Assembly: GCA_963709525.1 (NCBI GenBank)
Contig: CAVPXB010000018.1
Coordinates: 3,518-67,517, forward strand
Direction of reading: 5' to 3'
From: CAIWHR01 sp963709525
GTDB taxonomy: Bacteria > Pseudomonadota > Gammaproteobacteria > Burkholderiales > Casimicrobiaceae
Length of the DNA: 64,000 nucleotides
Part shown: positions 26,494 to 35,569 of the stretch, one piece after another
How the letters are laid out: each line of letters begins with the position of its first letter
Position numbering within the stretch: position 1 is the first letter of the stretch
Made by a program: the position numbers and the translations under genes
Notes under the pieces: model-generated
What the model saw: only the letters and a program-made list of their open reading frames with translations
Told to the model about the DNA's origin: nothing
Databases searched by the model: none

Positions 26494-27666
26494 ATGGCGC
26501 TGATCGCGGCGCTGGAGCGGGAGCTTGCCGCGCGCAAGGCCGCCGGCCTGTGGCGGCAGCGGCGCGTCCTGTCGACACCGCAGGGTGCGCGGATCAAGGC
26601 CGATGGCCGCGAGGTCGTCGCCTTCGCCAGCAACGATTATCTCGGGCTCGCCAACGATCCCGCGCTCGTCGAAGCCGCCGCCAGTGCGGTGCGGACCTGG
26701 GGCGCGGGCGCGGGCGCGTCGCATCTGCTGTCGGGGCATTTCGCCGCGCACGCCGCGCTGGAACGCGAACTCGCCGCGTTTGTCGCTCCCTGCGTCGGGG
26801 CTGCGGCGCTCACTTTTTCGACCGGCTATCTCGCCAATATCGGCATCCTGACCGCGCTTTGCGGTCGCGGCGACGCGATATTCGGCGATCGCCTCAATCA
26901 CGCCTGTCTCAACGACGGCGCGCTCCTGTCGCGGGCCGACTTCCATCGCTATCCGCATGGCGATCTTTCGCGGCTCGCGCGCGAGCTTGCCGCATCGACG
27001 GCGCGCCGCAAGCTGATCGCCACCGATGCGGTGTTCAGCATGGACGGCGACCTGGCGCCGTTGCCGGCGCTGCTCGAGCTGGCCGAACGCTTCGACGCCT
27101 GGCTCGTAGTCGACGATGCCCACGGCTTCGGCGTGCTCGGCGAAGATGGACAGGGGACGCTCGCGCATTTCAGACTGCAATCCGAGCGCATCGTCTACAT
27201 GGGCACGCTCGGCAAGGCGGCGGGTGTTGCGGGCGCGTTCGTGGCCGCGCATCCGACAGTCATCGAGACGCTGCTGCAGTCGGCGCGGCCGTATGTGTTC
27301 ACGACCGCGGCGCCCCCGCACCTGGCGGCGACGCTCCTCGCGGCGCTCGCGATCATTCGCGACCAGCCGGCACGACGCGCGCATCTCTTTGCGCTGATCG
27401 CGCGCTTTCGCGCGCGGATGCGAGGCAGCCGCTGGACGCTGCTCGACTCATCGACACCGATCCAGCCGCTCGTCGTCGGCGACAACGCCGCCGCCGTGGC
27501 GCTCGCCACCGCGTTGTGGGAGCGCGGCTTCTGGGCGCCGGCGATCCGTCCGCCGACGGTGCCGCAGGGAACCGCACGGTTGCGGATCGCGCTGTCGGCA
27601 GCGCATGCGGTGGCCGATGTCGATGCGTTGTGCGACGCGCTGCGTGATCTCGAGGCGGCCCGGTGA
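26494..27666 (+). CDS. bioF: 8-amino-7-oxononanoate synthase
   Basis: 390 residues, a PLP-dependent alpha-oxoamine synthase. The Schiff-base lysine is in YMGTLGKAAGVAGAF; the cofactor aspartate lies in LVVDDAHGFGVLGE, and substrate-contact motifs FASNDYLGLA and GAGASHLLSGH are present. It condenses pimeloyl-thioester with alanine. Stop overlaps the bioH GTG start (GTGA). Confidence 0.96.
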   Translation: MALIAALERELAARKAAGLWRQRRVLSTPQGARIKADGREVVAFASNDYLGLANDPALVEAAASAVRTWGAGAGASHLLSGHFAAHAALERELAAFVAPCVGAAALTFSTGYLANIGILTALCGRGDAIFGDRLNHACLNDGALLSRADFHRYPHGDLSRLARELAASTARRKLIATDAVFSMDGDLAPLPALLELAERFDAWLVVDDAHGFGVLGEDGQGTLAHFRLQSERIVYMGTLGKAAGVAGAFVAAHPTVIETLLQSARPYVFTTAAPPHLAATLLAALAIIRDQPARRAHLFALIARFRARMRGSRWTLLDSSTPIQPLVVGDNAAAVALATALWERGFWAPAIRPPTVPQGTARLRIALSAAHAVADVDALCDALRDLEAAR

Positions 27667-28439
27667 GCGTGCACATCGAATCGGTCGGGCAGGGACCCCC
27701 GCTCGTACTCTTGCACGGGTGGGCGCTGCATTCCGGACTGTGGGGGCCGCTGCTGCCGCATCTTTCGCGCCGCTATCGCGTGCACGCCGTGGACCTGCCC
27801 GGACACGGGCACAGCGCGGTGACCGATCCGTACACGATCGGCGAAATCGTTGCCGCGGTCGATGCCGCCGTGGCTTTCGAAGCGTCGCCGTTGACGCTCG
27901 TCGGCTGGTCGCTGGGCGGCGTGGTGGCGATGGAATGGGCGCTGGCCCAGCCGGCGCGCGTGTCGCGGCTGGTGCTGGTTTGCACGTCGCCGCGATTCGT
28001 CGCCGGCGACGATTGGCCGCACGCGATGTCCGCGACGACGCTGGCGCGCTTTGGCGACGAGCTTTCGCTCGCCTACCGGCTCACGCTGCAGCGATTCCTG
28101 TCGCTGCAATTGCACGGCAGCGACCACGGGCGGGCGGCGTTGGCGATGATGCGCAAGCACCTCTTCAGCCGCGGCGAGCCGGCACCGGAAGTGCTGGGCG
28201 CGGCGCTCGACCTTCTCGCCGGCATCGACCTGCGCGCTCGCGCGGCGGCGATCGCGCAGCCGACGCTCGTCATCGCCGGGGATCGCGACACGCTGGCGCC
28301 GGCGGCGGCAGGGCGCTGGCTGGCTGCCGCCATGCCGGCTGCGTCGCTGGTGGCGATCGACGGTGCCGGGCACGCGCCGTTCCTGTCGCATCCCGCCGCC
28401 TTCAACGCCGCCGTGGACGGGTTTCTCGATGGCCGCTGA
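27663..28439 (+). CDS. bioH: Pimeloyl-ACP methyl ester esterase
   Basis: 258 residues, alpha/beta hydrolase. Catalytic Ser in VGWSLGGVVAMEW, Asp in AGDRDTLAP, His in GAGHAPFLSHP. BioH removes the methyl group that BioC adds so that pimeloyl-ACP can enter the biotin ring pathway. Both genes sit together here. It overlaps bioF by 4 and bioC by 11 bases. Confidence 0.92.
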   Translation: MSVHIESVGQGPPLVLLHGWALHSGLWGPLLPHLSRRYRVHAVDLPGHGHSAVTDPYTIGEIVAAVDAAVAFEASPLTLVGWSLGGVVAMEWALAQPARVSRLVLVCTSPRFVAGDDWPHAMSATTLARFGDELSLAYRLTLQRFLSLQLHGSDHGRAALAMMRKHLFSRGEPAPEVLGAALDLLAGIDLRARAAAIAQPTLVIAGDRDTLAPAAAGRWLAAAMPAASLVAIDGAGHAPFLSHPAAFNAAVDGFLDGR

Positions 28440-29373
28440 GCGCGTCGGCGAGCGTCCGGTTCCGTTCGACCGGTCCGCCGTCCGGCGCCATTTCTCCCGT
28501 GCCGCCGCGACCTACGATGCCGCCGCCGTTTTGCAGCGCGAGGTCGGCGCGCGATTGGCCGCCAACCTCGATCTCGTCAGGTTGAACCCGCATCGCATTC
28601 TCGACGCAGGCTGCGGCACCGGCGACGCGCTGGGAGATTTCGCGACCCGTTACCCGGAAGCCCGGCGCGTGGCGCTCGATCTTGCGTGGCCGATGTTGCG
28701 TGTCGCGCGCGACAAGTCGGCGGATCGGCGAACGCTGGCGGATCGATTGCTAGCGCCGCTTCGCCGCAAGCGCTGCGCGCCGGTGCCGGTGTTCGCCTGC
28801 GCGGACGTGGCCGCGCTGCCTTTCGCGGCTGGAAGCTTCGATCTGGTGTGGAGCAGCCTCGCGCTGCAGTGGGTATCCGATCTGCCGCGCGCGCTGCGGG
28901 AGTTCCTGCGCGTGCTCGACGTCGGCGGGCTGCTGACGTTCACGACTTTCGGGCCCGACACGCTGAAGGAGTTGCGCGCCGCGTTCGCCGCGATCGATGG
29001 CGAACCGCACGTGAGCCCGTTCGTCGATCTGCACGACCTGGGCGACATGCTCATGGACGCGGGCTTTGCCGATCCGGTGATGCACATGGAGCATTTCACG
29101 CTGACCTATGACGAGCCGATGGCGATGCTGCGCGATCTGAAGGCGATCGGCGCGACCAACGCCCGGCACGACCGCGCCCGCGGATTGATGGGCCGGGCAC
29201 GCTGGGCGCGACTGCTCGCCGGTCTTGACGCCCTGCGCGCGAAATCCCCCGGGGCGAAGCTCCCCGCCACCTACGAGGTCGTGTACGGCCACGCGTGGAA
29301 GACGGCGCCGACGCGCATTGCCGATGGCCGCGCGATCATCAATGTCGTTCGGCCGGGACGGACAGGCCACTGA
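28429..29373 (+). CDS. bioC: Malonyl-[ACP] O-methyltransferase
   Basis: 314 residues. N-terminal FDRSAVRRHFSRAAATYD and SAM motif ILDAGCGTGDALGDFA are typical of BioC; DLVWSSLALQWVSDLPRALRE follows. It methylates malonyl-ACP to disguise it for fatty-acid elongation to pimeloyl. The frame is open further upstream inside bioH; ATG 28429 matches the family N-terminus. Confidence 0.94.
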   Translation: MAAERVGERPVPFDRSAVRRHFSRAAATYDAAAVLQREVGARLAANLDLVRLNPHRILDAGCGTGDALGDFATRYPEARRVALDLAWPMLRVARDKSADRRTLADRLLAPLRRKRCAPVPVFACADVAALPFAAGSFDLVWSSLALQWVSDLPRALREFLRVLDVGGLLTFTTFGPDTLKELRAAFAAIDGEPHVSPFVDLHDLGDMLMDAGFADPVMHMEHFTLTYDEPMAMLRDLKAIGATNARHDRARGLMGRARWARLLAGLDALRAKSPGAKLPATYEVVYGHAWKTAPTRIADGRAIINVVRPGRTGH

Positions 29374-29640
29374 CCACGGACACGATTGATCGGCTGATCA
29401 CGGATACTATTGATCGGCCGACCACGGACACGATTGATCGGGCGAGAATATGATTGAACCGTTCGCCCTGAGCTTGTCGAAGGGCCTGTCCTGAGCCTGT
29501 CGAAGGAAGCTTGTCGAAGGGCCTGTCCTGAGCCTGTCGAAGGAAGCCTGTCGAAGGAAGCCTGTCGAAGGAGCTGCGACTGGCACAGACCGAGCGGAGC
29601 CTGATGCATAACTGCGCTGGATCAAAATTCACGGGAGAGC
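29374..29640. repeat. Composite repeat array 3 between bioC and bioD
   Basis: From 29374 three ~24-bp units containing GATTGATCGG alternate with CCACGGACAC or TCACGGATAC. An AATATGATTGAACCGTTCGCC segment follows (reverse of the GAACGGTTCAAT unit), then repeated CCTGAGCCTGTCGAAGG and GCTTGTCGAAGG units to about 29575. These are the same units as arrays 1 and 2, in opposite orientation. The last ~60 bases before bioD hold no clear repeat. Confidence 0.88.
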
Positions 29641-29642
29641 GG

Positions 29643-30326
29643 ATGGCCCAGGGCATCTTCGTCACCGGGACCGACACCGGGGTCGGCAAGACCCGTGTGG
29701 CCGTGGCGCTCATCCGGGGGCTGGTGGCCGACGGCTTCCGCGTTGCCGGCATGAAGCCGGTGGCGGCGGGCATCGACGCCGGTGCCCTCGCCAATGACGA
29801 CGTGCTGGCGCTGGCGCGGGCCGCCAACGTCGACGCGCCGCTGCCGGACATCAATCCTTACGCGTTTGCGCCGGCTACCGCGCCGCATCTCGCGGCCTTG
29901 CGCGCGGGGATCGCGATCGACCTGGATCGATGCGCGCAGGCCTACGCGCGCCTGGGCGCCGTCGTGGACTTCGTCGTCGTCGAGGGGGCGGGCGGGGTGC
30001 TGGTGCCGCTCGGCGGGGGGCAGGACATGCTGGACCTGCCGCGGCTTCTTTGCCTGCCCGTGCTGCTGGTCGTCGGTATCCGGCTGGGGTGCCTCAACCA
30101 TGCCCTGCTGTCGGCGCTGGCGATCCGGGCGCGCGGACTCAGCCTTGCGGGCTGGATCGCCAACCGGATCGACCCGCGGATGGCGGATGCGGACGCCAAC
30201 GTGGCCACGCTCGGGACCGCCCTGGGCGCGCCGCTGATCGCGGACCTTCCGTTCGCGGCGGGTGTCGCGGCTGCCCCGATTCGGGGGGCCGCCGCCTGGC
30301 TGGGCGTCGGCCGGGGCGCGCCCTGA
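29643..30326 (+). CDS. bioD: ATP-dependent dethiobiotin synthetase
   Basis: 227 residues. P-loop FVTGTDTGVGKTRVAVAL at the N-terminus, GMKPVAAGI for substrate binding, and VEGAGGVLVPLGG. It closes the ureido ring of dethiobiotin from DAPA and CO2. It is separated from bioC by a repeat array, so it may have its own promoter; GGGAGAG gives a good ribosome site. No bioA is seen in this window. Confidence 0.95.
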   Translation: MAQGIFVTGTDTGVGKTRVAVALIRGLVADGFRVAGMKPVAAGIDAGALANDDVLALARAANVDAPLPDINPYAFAPATAPHLAALRAGIAIDLDRCAQAYARLGAVVDFVVVEGAGGVLVPLGGGQDMLDLPRLLCLPVLLVVGIRLGCLNHALLSALAIRARGLSLAGWIANRIDPRMADADANVATLGTALGAPLIADLPFAAGVAAAPIRGAAAWLGVGRGAP

Positions 30327-30368
30327 CGCCGGGCGGGGTCGGCGCGTGGCAGGAGGCCACGGAATTTT

Positions 30369-30396
30369 TTGACCATTGTTTGATCCATGTTAAGAT
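30369..30396 (+). promoter_or_regulatory. Sigma70-type promoter of the cytochrome oxidase operon
   Basis: TTGACC at 30369-30374, a 16-base spacer, and TAAGAT at 30391-30396, in a locally AT-rich stretch. It would give an untranslated leader of about 210 bases before coxB; I see no clear riboswitch in it. Confidence 0.6.
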
Positions 30397-30615
30397 CCGG
30401 CCGCTTTGCAGCGCTCCGGCGTGGAGAAAAGGGCTGCGGGCAGACCCCCGCCTGCTTTTTTTCAGCCGCGACGGGTTTGTCCGCGATTCTGCGGCGGTGC
30501 GGCGACCCCCTTGGGGGCCGCGACTGCGATTCTCCCCTGCCAGATCCTGCTCGCGCCGGCCCGGCCGTGAGGGGGCGAGGTTTGCATACGAACACAGCGG
30601 GCTACTGGGGGCAGC

Positions 30616-31770
30616 ATGGTGCGTACTCGAGCGATAAAGGGAGCCGGCCACCGGCTCATGCAATGGGCAGCAGGCGCGGCGCTCCTGGCGCCCGGGATGG
30701 CGCTCGCGGCGCGCGAGTGGAACCTGCAGACGCCGGTCACGACGATCGCGCAACAGCAATACGACCTGCACCTGTACATCTTCTGGGTCTGCGTCGTCAT
30801 TTTCGTCGCCGTATTCGGCGTCATGTTCTATTCGATTTTCAGGCACCGGAAATCGGTGGGCCACGTGCCCGCGCAGTTCCACGAGAACACCCTGGTGGAG
30901 ATCATCTGGACGGTGGTCCCGTTCCTGATCCTGCTGTTCATGGCGTTTCCGGCGACCAGGACGATCCTCGCGATGAAGGACACGTCGGCGCCCGACATGA
31001 CGGTCAAGGTGACCGGTTACCAGTGGAAGTGGGGCTACGACTACCTGCAGGAGGGCTTCGGCTTCTACTCGAGCCTCAAGACGCCGCTGTCGCAGATCGA
31101 GAACCGCGAGCCCAAGGGCGAGAACTACCTGCTCGAGGTCGACAACCCGCTGGTGGTGCCGGTCGACGCCAAGGTTCGACTGCTCATCACTGCCGACGAT
31201 GTCATCCACTCCTGGTGGGTGCCCGCGTTCGGCGTCAAGCAGGACGCCATTCCCGGGTTCGTCCGCGACTCCTGGTTCAAGGCCGAGAAGCCGGGCGTCT
31301 ACCGCGGCCAGTGCGCCGAACTCTGCGGCAAGGAGCATGGCTTCATGCCCATCGTCGTCGAGGTGAAGAGCAAGACTGACTATGCGGCCTGGGTCGCCGC
31401 GCAAAAGATCAAGGTGGCTGCAGCCGCCGATGATCCGGCGAAGGTGTGGGACGCGGCGGACCTCGTCGCGCGTGGCGAAAAAGTCTATGCGGCCAACTGC
31501 GTGGCTTGTCACCAGGCCAACGGCAAGGGCGTGGCGGGAGCGTTTCCCGCGCTCGATGGCTCGAAAGTCGTCACCGGACCCAGGGCCGACCAGCTGGCGG
31601 TCGTCATGAACGGCGTGGCGAAGAACGGCACGCCGACGGCGATGGTGGCGTGGAAGGCCTCGCTGTCCGACGCCGACATCGCCGCGGTCGTCACCTACAC
31701 GCGCAACACCTGGGGCAACAAGGCCGGCGACGCGCTGCAACCTTCCGAAGTGCTGGCCGCCCGCAAGTAG
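30616..31770 (+). CDS. coxB: Cytochrome c oxidase subunit II with fused cytochrome c
   Basis: 384 residues. Signal sequence, two transmembrane helices, then the cupredoxin domain with the CuA site (CAELCGKEHGFM and the upstream His of DDVIHSWWVPAFG), and a C-terminal cytochrome c domain with heme motif CVACH. The fusion indicates a caa3-type oxidase. First gene of the cox operon. Confidence 0.95.
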   Translation: MVRTRAIKGAGHRLMQWAAGAALLAPGMALAAREWNLQTPVTTIAQQQYDLHLYIFWVCVVIFVAVFGVMFYSIFRHRKSVGHVPAQFHENTLVEIIWTVVPFLILLFMAFPATRTILAMKDTSAPDMTVKVTGYQWKWGYDYLQEGFGFYSSLKTPLSQIENREPKGENYLLEVDNPLVVPVDAKVRLLITADDVIHSWWVPAFGVKQDAIPGFVRDSWFKAEKPGVYRGQCAELCGKEHGFMPIVVEVKSKTDYAAWVAAQKIKVAAAADDPAKVWDAADLVARGEKVYAANCVACHQANGKGVAGAFPALDGSKVVTGPRADQLAVVMNGVAKNGTPTAMVAWKASLSDADIAAVVTYTRNTWGNKAGDALQPSEVLAARK

Positions 31771-31802
31771 CCGGCGACGCGATCCCGACTGGAGTCCATG
31801 AG

Positions 31803-33395
31803 ATGAGCAGCATTCCCCACGATCACGCCGCCGGCCACGACCACGCGCACGACCACCGCCCCGCCGGCATCATGCGGTGGCTGACGACGACCAACCACAA
31901 GGACATCGGGACGATGTACCTGTTGTTCTCGTTCACGATGTTCCTGCTCGGCGGCTGCATGGCGCTCACCATTCGCGCCGAGCTGTTCCAGCCGGGGCTT
32001 CAGGTCGTCCATCCCGAGTTCTTCAACTCGATGACGACGCTGCACGGGCTCATCATGGTGTTCGGCGCGATCATGCCGGCCGCCGTCGGCTTCGCCAACT
32101 GGATGATCCCGATGCTGATCGGCGCGCCGGACATGGCGTTCGCGCGGATGAACAACTGGAGCTTCTGGCTGCTGCCCCCCGCGGCGATCCTGCTCGTCAC
32201 CTCGCTGTTCGTGCCCGGCGGCGCCGCCGCGGCCGGCTGGACGCTCTACCCGCCGCTGACCATCCAGGCTGGCATGGGGATGGACCTGACGATCTTCGCC
32301 GTGCACATCATGGGCGCGTCGTCGATCATGGGCTCGATCAACATCATCACCACCATCCTCAACCTGCGCGCGCCGGGGATGACGCTGATGAAGATGCCGA
32401 TGTTCTGCTGGACCTGGCTGATCACCGCGTACCTGCTGATCGCCGTGATGCCGGTGCTCGCCGGCGCGGTGACGATGCTGCTCACCGACCGCCATTTCGG
32501 CACCTCGTTCTTCAACGCCGCCGGCGGCGGCGACCCGGTGCTGTTCCAGCACATCTTCTGGTTCTTCGGCCACCCCGAGGTCTACATCATCATCCTGCCC
32601 GCGTTCGGCATCATCTCCGAGATCATCCCGGTGTTCTCGCGCAAGCCGCTGTTCGGCTACGCGTCGATGGTCTACGCGACCGCAGGCATCGCGATCCTGT
32701 CGTTCATCGTCTGGGCGCACCACATGTTCACCACCGGCCTGCCGCTCGCCGGCACGCTGTTCTTCATGTATGCGACGATGCTGATCGCGGTGCCCACCGG
32801 CGTGAAGATCTTCAACTGGCTCGCCACGATGTGGAAGGGGGCGATGACCTTCGAGACGCCGATGCTGTTCGCCGTCGGTTTCCTGTTCCTGTTCACGATG
32901 GGCGGCTTCACCGGACTCGTCCTCGCGATCATGCCGATCGACGTCCAGCTCCAGGACACCTATTACGTCGTCGCGCACTTCCATTACGTGATGGTCGCCG
33001 GCAGCCTGTTCGCGTTCTTCTCGGGCGCCTATTACTGGCTGCCCAAGTGGACCGGCACGATGTACGACGAGAAGATCGGCCAGCTGCATTTCTGGACCTC
33101 GTTCGTCACCTTCAACATCACGTTCTTCCCGATGCACTTCCTCGGCCTCGCCGGCATGCCGCGGCGCATTCCCGACTACGCGCAGCAGTTCGCCGACTGG
33201 AACATGATCGCTTCGATCGGCGCCTTCGGCTTCGGCTTCTCGCAGCTCATCTTCCTGTGGGCGGTGATCAAATGCGCAACGGGCAGGGGCGCCAAGGCAC
33301 CGGCCAAGCCCTGGGAAGGCGCGACGTCGCTGGAGTGGACGCTGCCCTCGCCGGCGCCGTACCACACCTTCGAGACCCCGCCGGTGGTCAAGTAA
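31803..33395 (+). CDS. coxA: Cytochrome c oxidase subunit I
   Basis: 530 residues, 12 helices, heme-copper oxidase. The CuB/cross-link motif GHPEVYIIILP and heme ligand region HFHYVMVAG are intact, and the K-channel region is present. A His-rich N-terminus (DHAAGHDHAHDH) precedes the core. ATG 31803 follows GGAGTCC. Site of O2 reduction and proton pumping in the inner membrane. Confidence 0.96.
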   Translation: MSSIPHDHAAGHDHAHDHRPAGIMRWLTTTNHKDIGTMYLLFSFTMFLLGGCMALTIRAELFQPGLQVVHPEFFNSMTTLHGLIMVFGAIMPAAVGFANWMIPMLIGAPDMAFARMNNWSFWLLPPAAILLVTSLFVPGGAAAAGWTLYPPLTIQAGMGMDLTIFAVHIMGASSIMGSINIITTILNLRAPGMTLMKMPMFCWTWLITAYLLIAVMPVLAGAVTMLLTDRHFGTSFFNAAGGGDPVLFQHIFWFFGHPEVYIIILPAFGIISEIIPVFSRKPLFGYASMVYATAGIAILSFIVWAHHMFTTGLPLAGTLFFMYATMLIAVPTGVKIFNWLATMWKGAMTFETPMLFAVGFLFLFTMGGFTGLVLAIMPIDVQLQDTYYVVAHFHYVMVAGSLFAFFSGAYYWLPKWTGTMYDEKIGQLHFWTSFVTFNITFFPMHFLGLAGMPRRIPDYAQQFADWNMIASIGAFGFGFSQLIFLWAVIKCATGRGAKAPAKPWEGATSLEWTLPSPAPYHTFETPPVVK

Positions 33396-33436
33396 CGGCT
33401 CCGCGCGTTTGCCGATTCGAGACGGGAGTGTCGACC

Positions 33437-33652
33437 ATGAGCACCGATATGCCATCAGCGCCCGACGAGCGATCGAGGCTGCGCGCCGCCAACCTGCGCA
33501 CGGCGTGGGTGCTGGCGTCCATCGCCGCGGTGTTCTTCGTCGGCATCATCGCCTCCAAGTTCCTGGGTTCGCCGTCTGCGTCGATCGGCGTGATGGGCGC
33601 CGCGGTGCTGCTGTTCCTGATCGTGGCCATCGGCCGCAACCTGCGCCGATGA
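33437..33652 (+). CDS. Small cytochrome oxidase assembly protein
   Basis: 71 residues with two hydrophobic segments. The stretch NLRTAWVLASIAAVFFVGIIASK matches the small 'cytochrome oxidase small assembly protein' commonly between coxA and ctaG in betaproteobacteria; this one is longer because of a second helix. Its stop overlaps the ctaG start by ATGA. Precise role unknown. Confidence 0.7.
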   Translation: MSTDMPSAPDERSRLRAANLRTAWVLASIAAVFFVGIIASKFLGSPSASIGVMGAAVLLFLIVAIGRNLRR

Positions 33653-34228
33653 CCGTTCGGACCGGAGCGCATCCGGGGTCGCCCCCCGAGCCCGGCGAGC
33701 CATTCGACGGCGGCGGGCAATCGCGCGCTGTTCATCAAGCTGGGCGTGATCGTGCTGATCATGTTCGCGTTCGGCTACGCGCTGGTGCCGTTCTACGAGA
33801 AGATCTGCCAGGTCACCGGCATGCGCGACGTGGCGCGCGCCGACGAGGTGCAGAACACGCAGGTGGACGTGACGCGTTCGGTGCGCATCGAGTTCGATTC
33901 CAACGTGCGCAAGCTGCCGTGGGAGTTCCGGCCGCTGGAGACGATCGTCGGCGTCCATCCCGGCGAGTTGCGCCAGGTGACCTACGAGATCGTCAACACC
34001 ACCGGGCGCGACATGACCGGCCAGGCGATTCCCAGCTACGGCCCGCCGGAAGCTGGCAGGTATTTCAAGAAGCTCGAGTGCTTCTGCTTCACCAGGCAAA
34101 CGCTGAAGGCGGGCGAGAAGCGGCAGATGCCGGTGGTATTCGTCGTCGATCCGGCGCTGCCCAGGGACATTCCGGTGATCACGCTTTCGTACACGTTCTT
34201 CGAGGTCGAAGGCAACGCGAAGAACTGA
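33649..34228 (+). CDS. ctaG: Cytochrome c oxidase assembly protein CtaG/Cox11, N-terminal frame break
   Basis: The protein from 33746 (MFAFGYALVPFYEKICQVTG) is standard Cox11, a membrane-anchored copper chaperone for CuB with the ligand motif ECFCF. The frame just upstream reads ANRALFIKLGVIVLI, so the true N-terminus begins at ATG 33649 with a frame change around the C-run at 33683-33710. The GTG at 33746 is the first start in the unbroken frame. Ends GNAKN at 34228. Confidence 0.88.
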
Positions 34229-34299
34229 GGCATCGGCATGCGCGGGCAACAGGCAACATCCGGCGCACAGGGCCGGGAACTTCGATCATGGAGTCACCG

Positions 34300-35160
34300 A
34301 TGAGCGCAGCACACACCGGCACCACGCCGCACTATTTCGTTCCCCAGCCTTCGTACTGGCCGATCGTCGGCTCGGTCGCGCTGCTGCTGATGGGCATGGG
34401 TGCCGCGTTCTGGATGAACGACTTCGGCCCCGGACCCTGGATGGTCGGGGCGGGCTTCGTTACCCTGCTGGTGATGCTGTTCGGCTGGTTCGGCACCGTC
34501 ATCCGCGAGTCCGAGGGCCGGCTCTACGGGGCGCAGGTCGATGCGTCGTTCCGGTGGAGCATGGGCTGGTTCATCTTCTCCGAGGTGATGTTCTTCGCCG
34601 CGTTCTTCGGTGCGCTGTTCTACGTGCGCAACCTGTCGGTGCCCGATCTGGGCAGCCTCAACGGCAAGCTCGTCTGGCCCGGCTTCGCGGCCAGTTGGCC
34701 GTCGGTCGGGCCCTACATCAACGAGCAGTTCACGCCGATGGGCGCGATCGGCATCCCGCTGCTCAACACCATCATCCTGCTGACCTCGGGCTTCACGCTG
34801 ACGCTCGCCCATCATGCGCTGAAGGAGAACCACCGCGGCGCGCTCAAGCTCTGGCTGCTCTGCACCGTGGCACTGGGCTTCACGTTCCTGGGCTTCCAGG
34901 CCTACGAATACATCCATGCCTACAGCGAGCTCAATCTCAAGTTGAGCACGGGTGTCTACGGCTCGACGTTCTACATGCTGACCGGCTTCCACGGCGCGCA
35001 CGTGACGGTGGGCGCGATCATGCTGACGGTGATGCTCGGCCGCTCGATCAGGGGGCATTTCACGCCCGACCACCACTTCGCGTTCGAGGCCGCCGCGTGG
35101 TACTGGCACTTCGTCGACGTCGTCTGGCTGCTGCTGTTCGTGCTGGTCTACTGGTTGTGA
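34300..35160 (+). CDS. coxC: Cytochrome c oxidase subunit III
   Basis: 286 residues, seven helices. Motifs WSMGWFIFSEVMFFAAFFGALFY, the SGFTLTLAHHALKE region and GFHGAHVTVGAIML with conserved AWYWHFVDVVWLLLF are diagnostic. ATG 34300 is preferred over 34288 because GGAG lies 7 bases upstream. Structural subunit supporting proton pumping. Confidence 0.96.
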   Translation: MSAAHTGTTPHYFVPQPSYWPIVGSVALLLMGMGAAFWMNDFGPGPWMVGAGFVTLLVMLFGWFGTVIRESEGRLYGAQVDASFRWSMGWFIFSEVMFFAAFFGALFYVRNLSVPDLGSLNGKLVWPGFAASWPSVGPYINEQFTPMGAIGIPLLNTIILLTSGFTLTLAHHALKENHRGALKLWLLCTVALGFTFLGFQAYEYIHAYSELNLKLSTGVYGSTFYMLTGFHGAHVTVGAIMLTVMLGRSIRGHFTPDHHFAFEAAAWYWHFVDVVWLLLFVLVYWL

Positions 35161-35174
35161 TGCGCGGGATCGCC

Positions 35175-35260
35175 TTCGCGGCTAAAGCCGCTCCCACAAG
35201 AGCCAATGCGCGGCTGCCATGGTGGGCGCCAGTGCGCGGTCGTTGTAAGAGGGCCTTCAG
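35175..35260. repeat. REP-like elements after coxC
   Basis: A TTCGCGGCTAAAGCCGCTCC palindrome (35175-35194 region) and a nearby GGGCCTTCAGGCCC palindrome around 35246-35260. The first belongs to the common GGAGCGGCTT-AGCCGCGA family and is related to the pair inside gspK at 50.1 kb. Confidence 0.75.
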
Positions 35261-35303
35261 GCCCGAATGTTCTTGTTGCTGGCGCCTGATACAGGCAGCC
35301 GCG

Positions 35304-35504
35304 TCAGCGCATCCCCGTCGGCGCGATCCAGCCCATCTGGTACGAGAACACGAGAAAGCCGACCAGCAGCGCCGACAGCGCGACGCGCAGTGCCAGCGCA
35401 CGTATCATCCGCGTGCCGCTGCCCCGGTCGCGGTAGAGATAGAACAGCGCGGAAAACAGGCTCAGGATGACGGCGACGAGGCCGACGATGACGATGATTT
35501 TCAT
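35304..35504 (-). CDS. DUF2909 twin-transmembrane protein
   Basis: 66 residues, two helices (IVIVGLVAVILSLFSALFYLY and ALRVALSALLVGFLVFSYQM) with the short loop RDRGSGTRMIRAL characteristic of DUF2909. The gene is on the minus strand between coxC and SURF1, its usual position in betaproteobacterial oxidase loci. Likely an accessory of oxidase assembly; function unproven. Confidence 0.82.
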   Translation of the reverse strand: MKIIVIVGLVAVILSLFSALFYLYRDRGSGTRMIRALALRVALSALLVGFLVFSYQMGWIAPTGMR

Positions 35505-35569
35505 GGCTGGCGCGAGGATCGCGTTTCTTTTCCTGTAGTCGAGTGTAGAAGACTTGCCACTCCCTGCCA

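Noticed and set aside
30400..30615. Possible riboswitch in the long coxB leader
   Set aside because: The leader is GC-rich with weak palindromes but no recognisable conserved riboswitch core.
31695..33455. 586-residue antisense open frame over coxA
   Set aside because: coxA is certain on the plus strand; the antisense frame is His/Arg-rich and has no domain.
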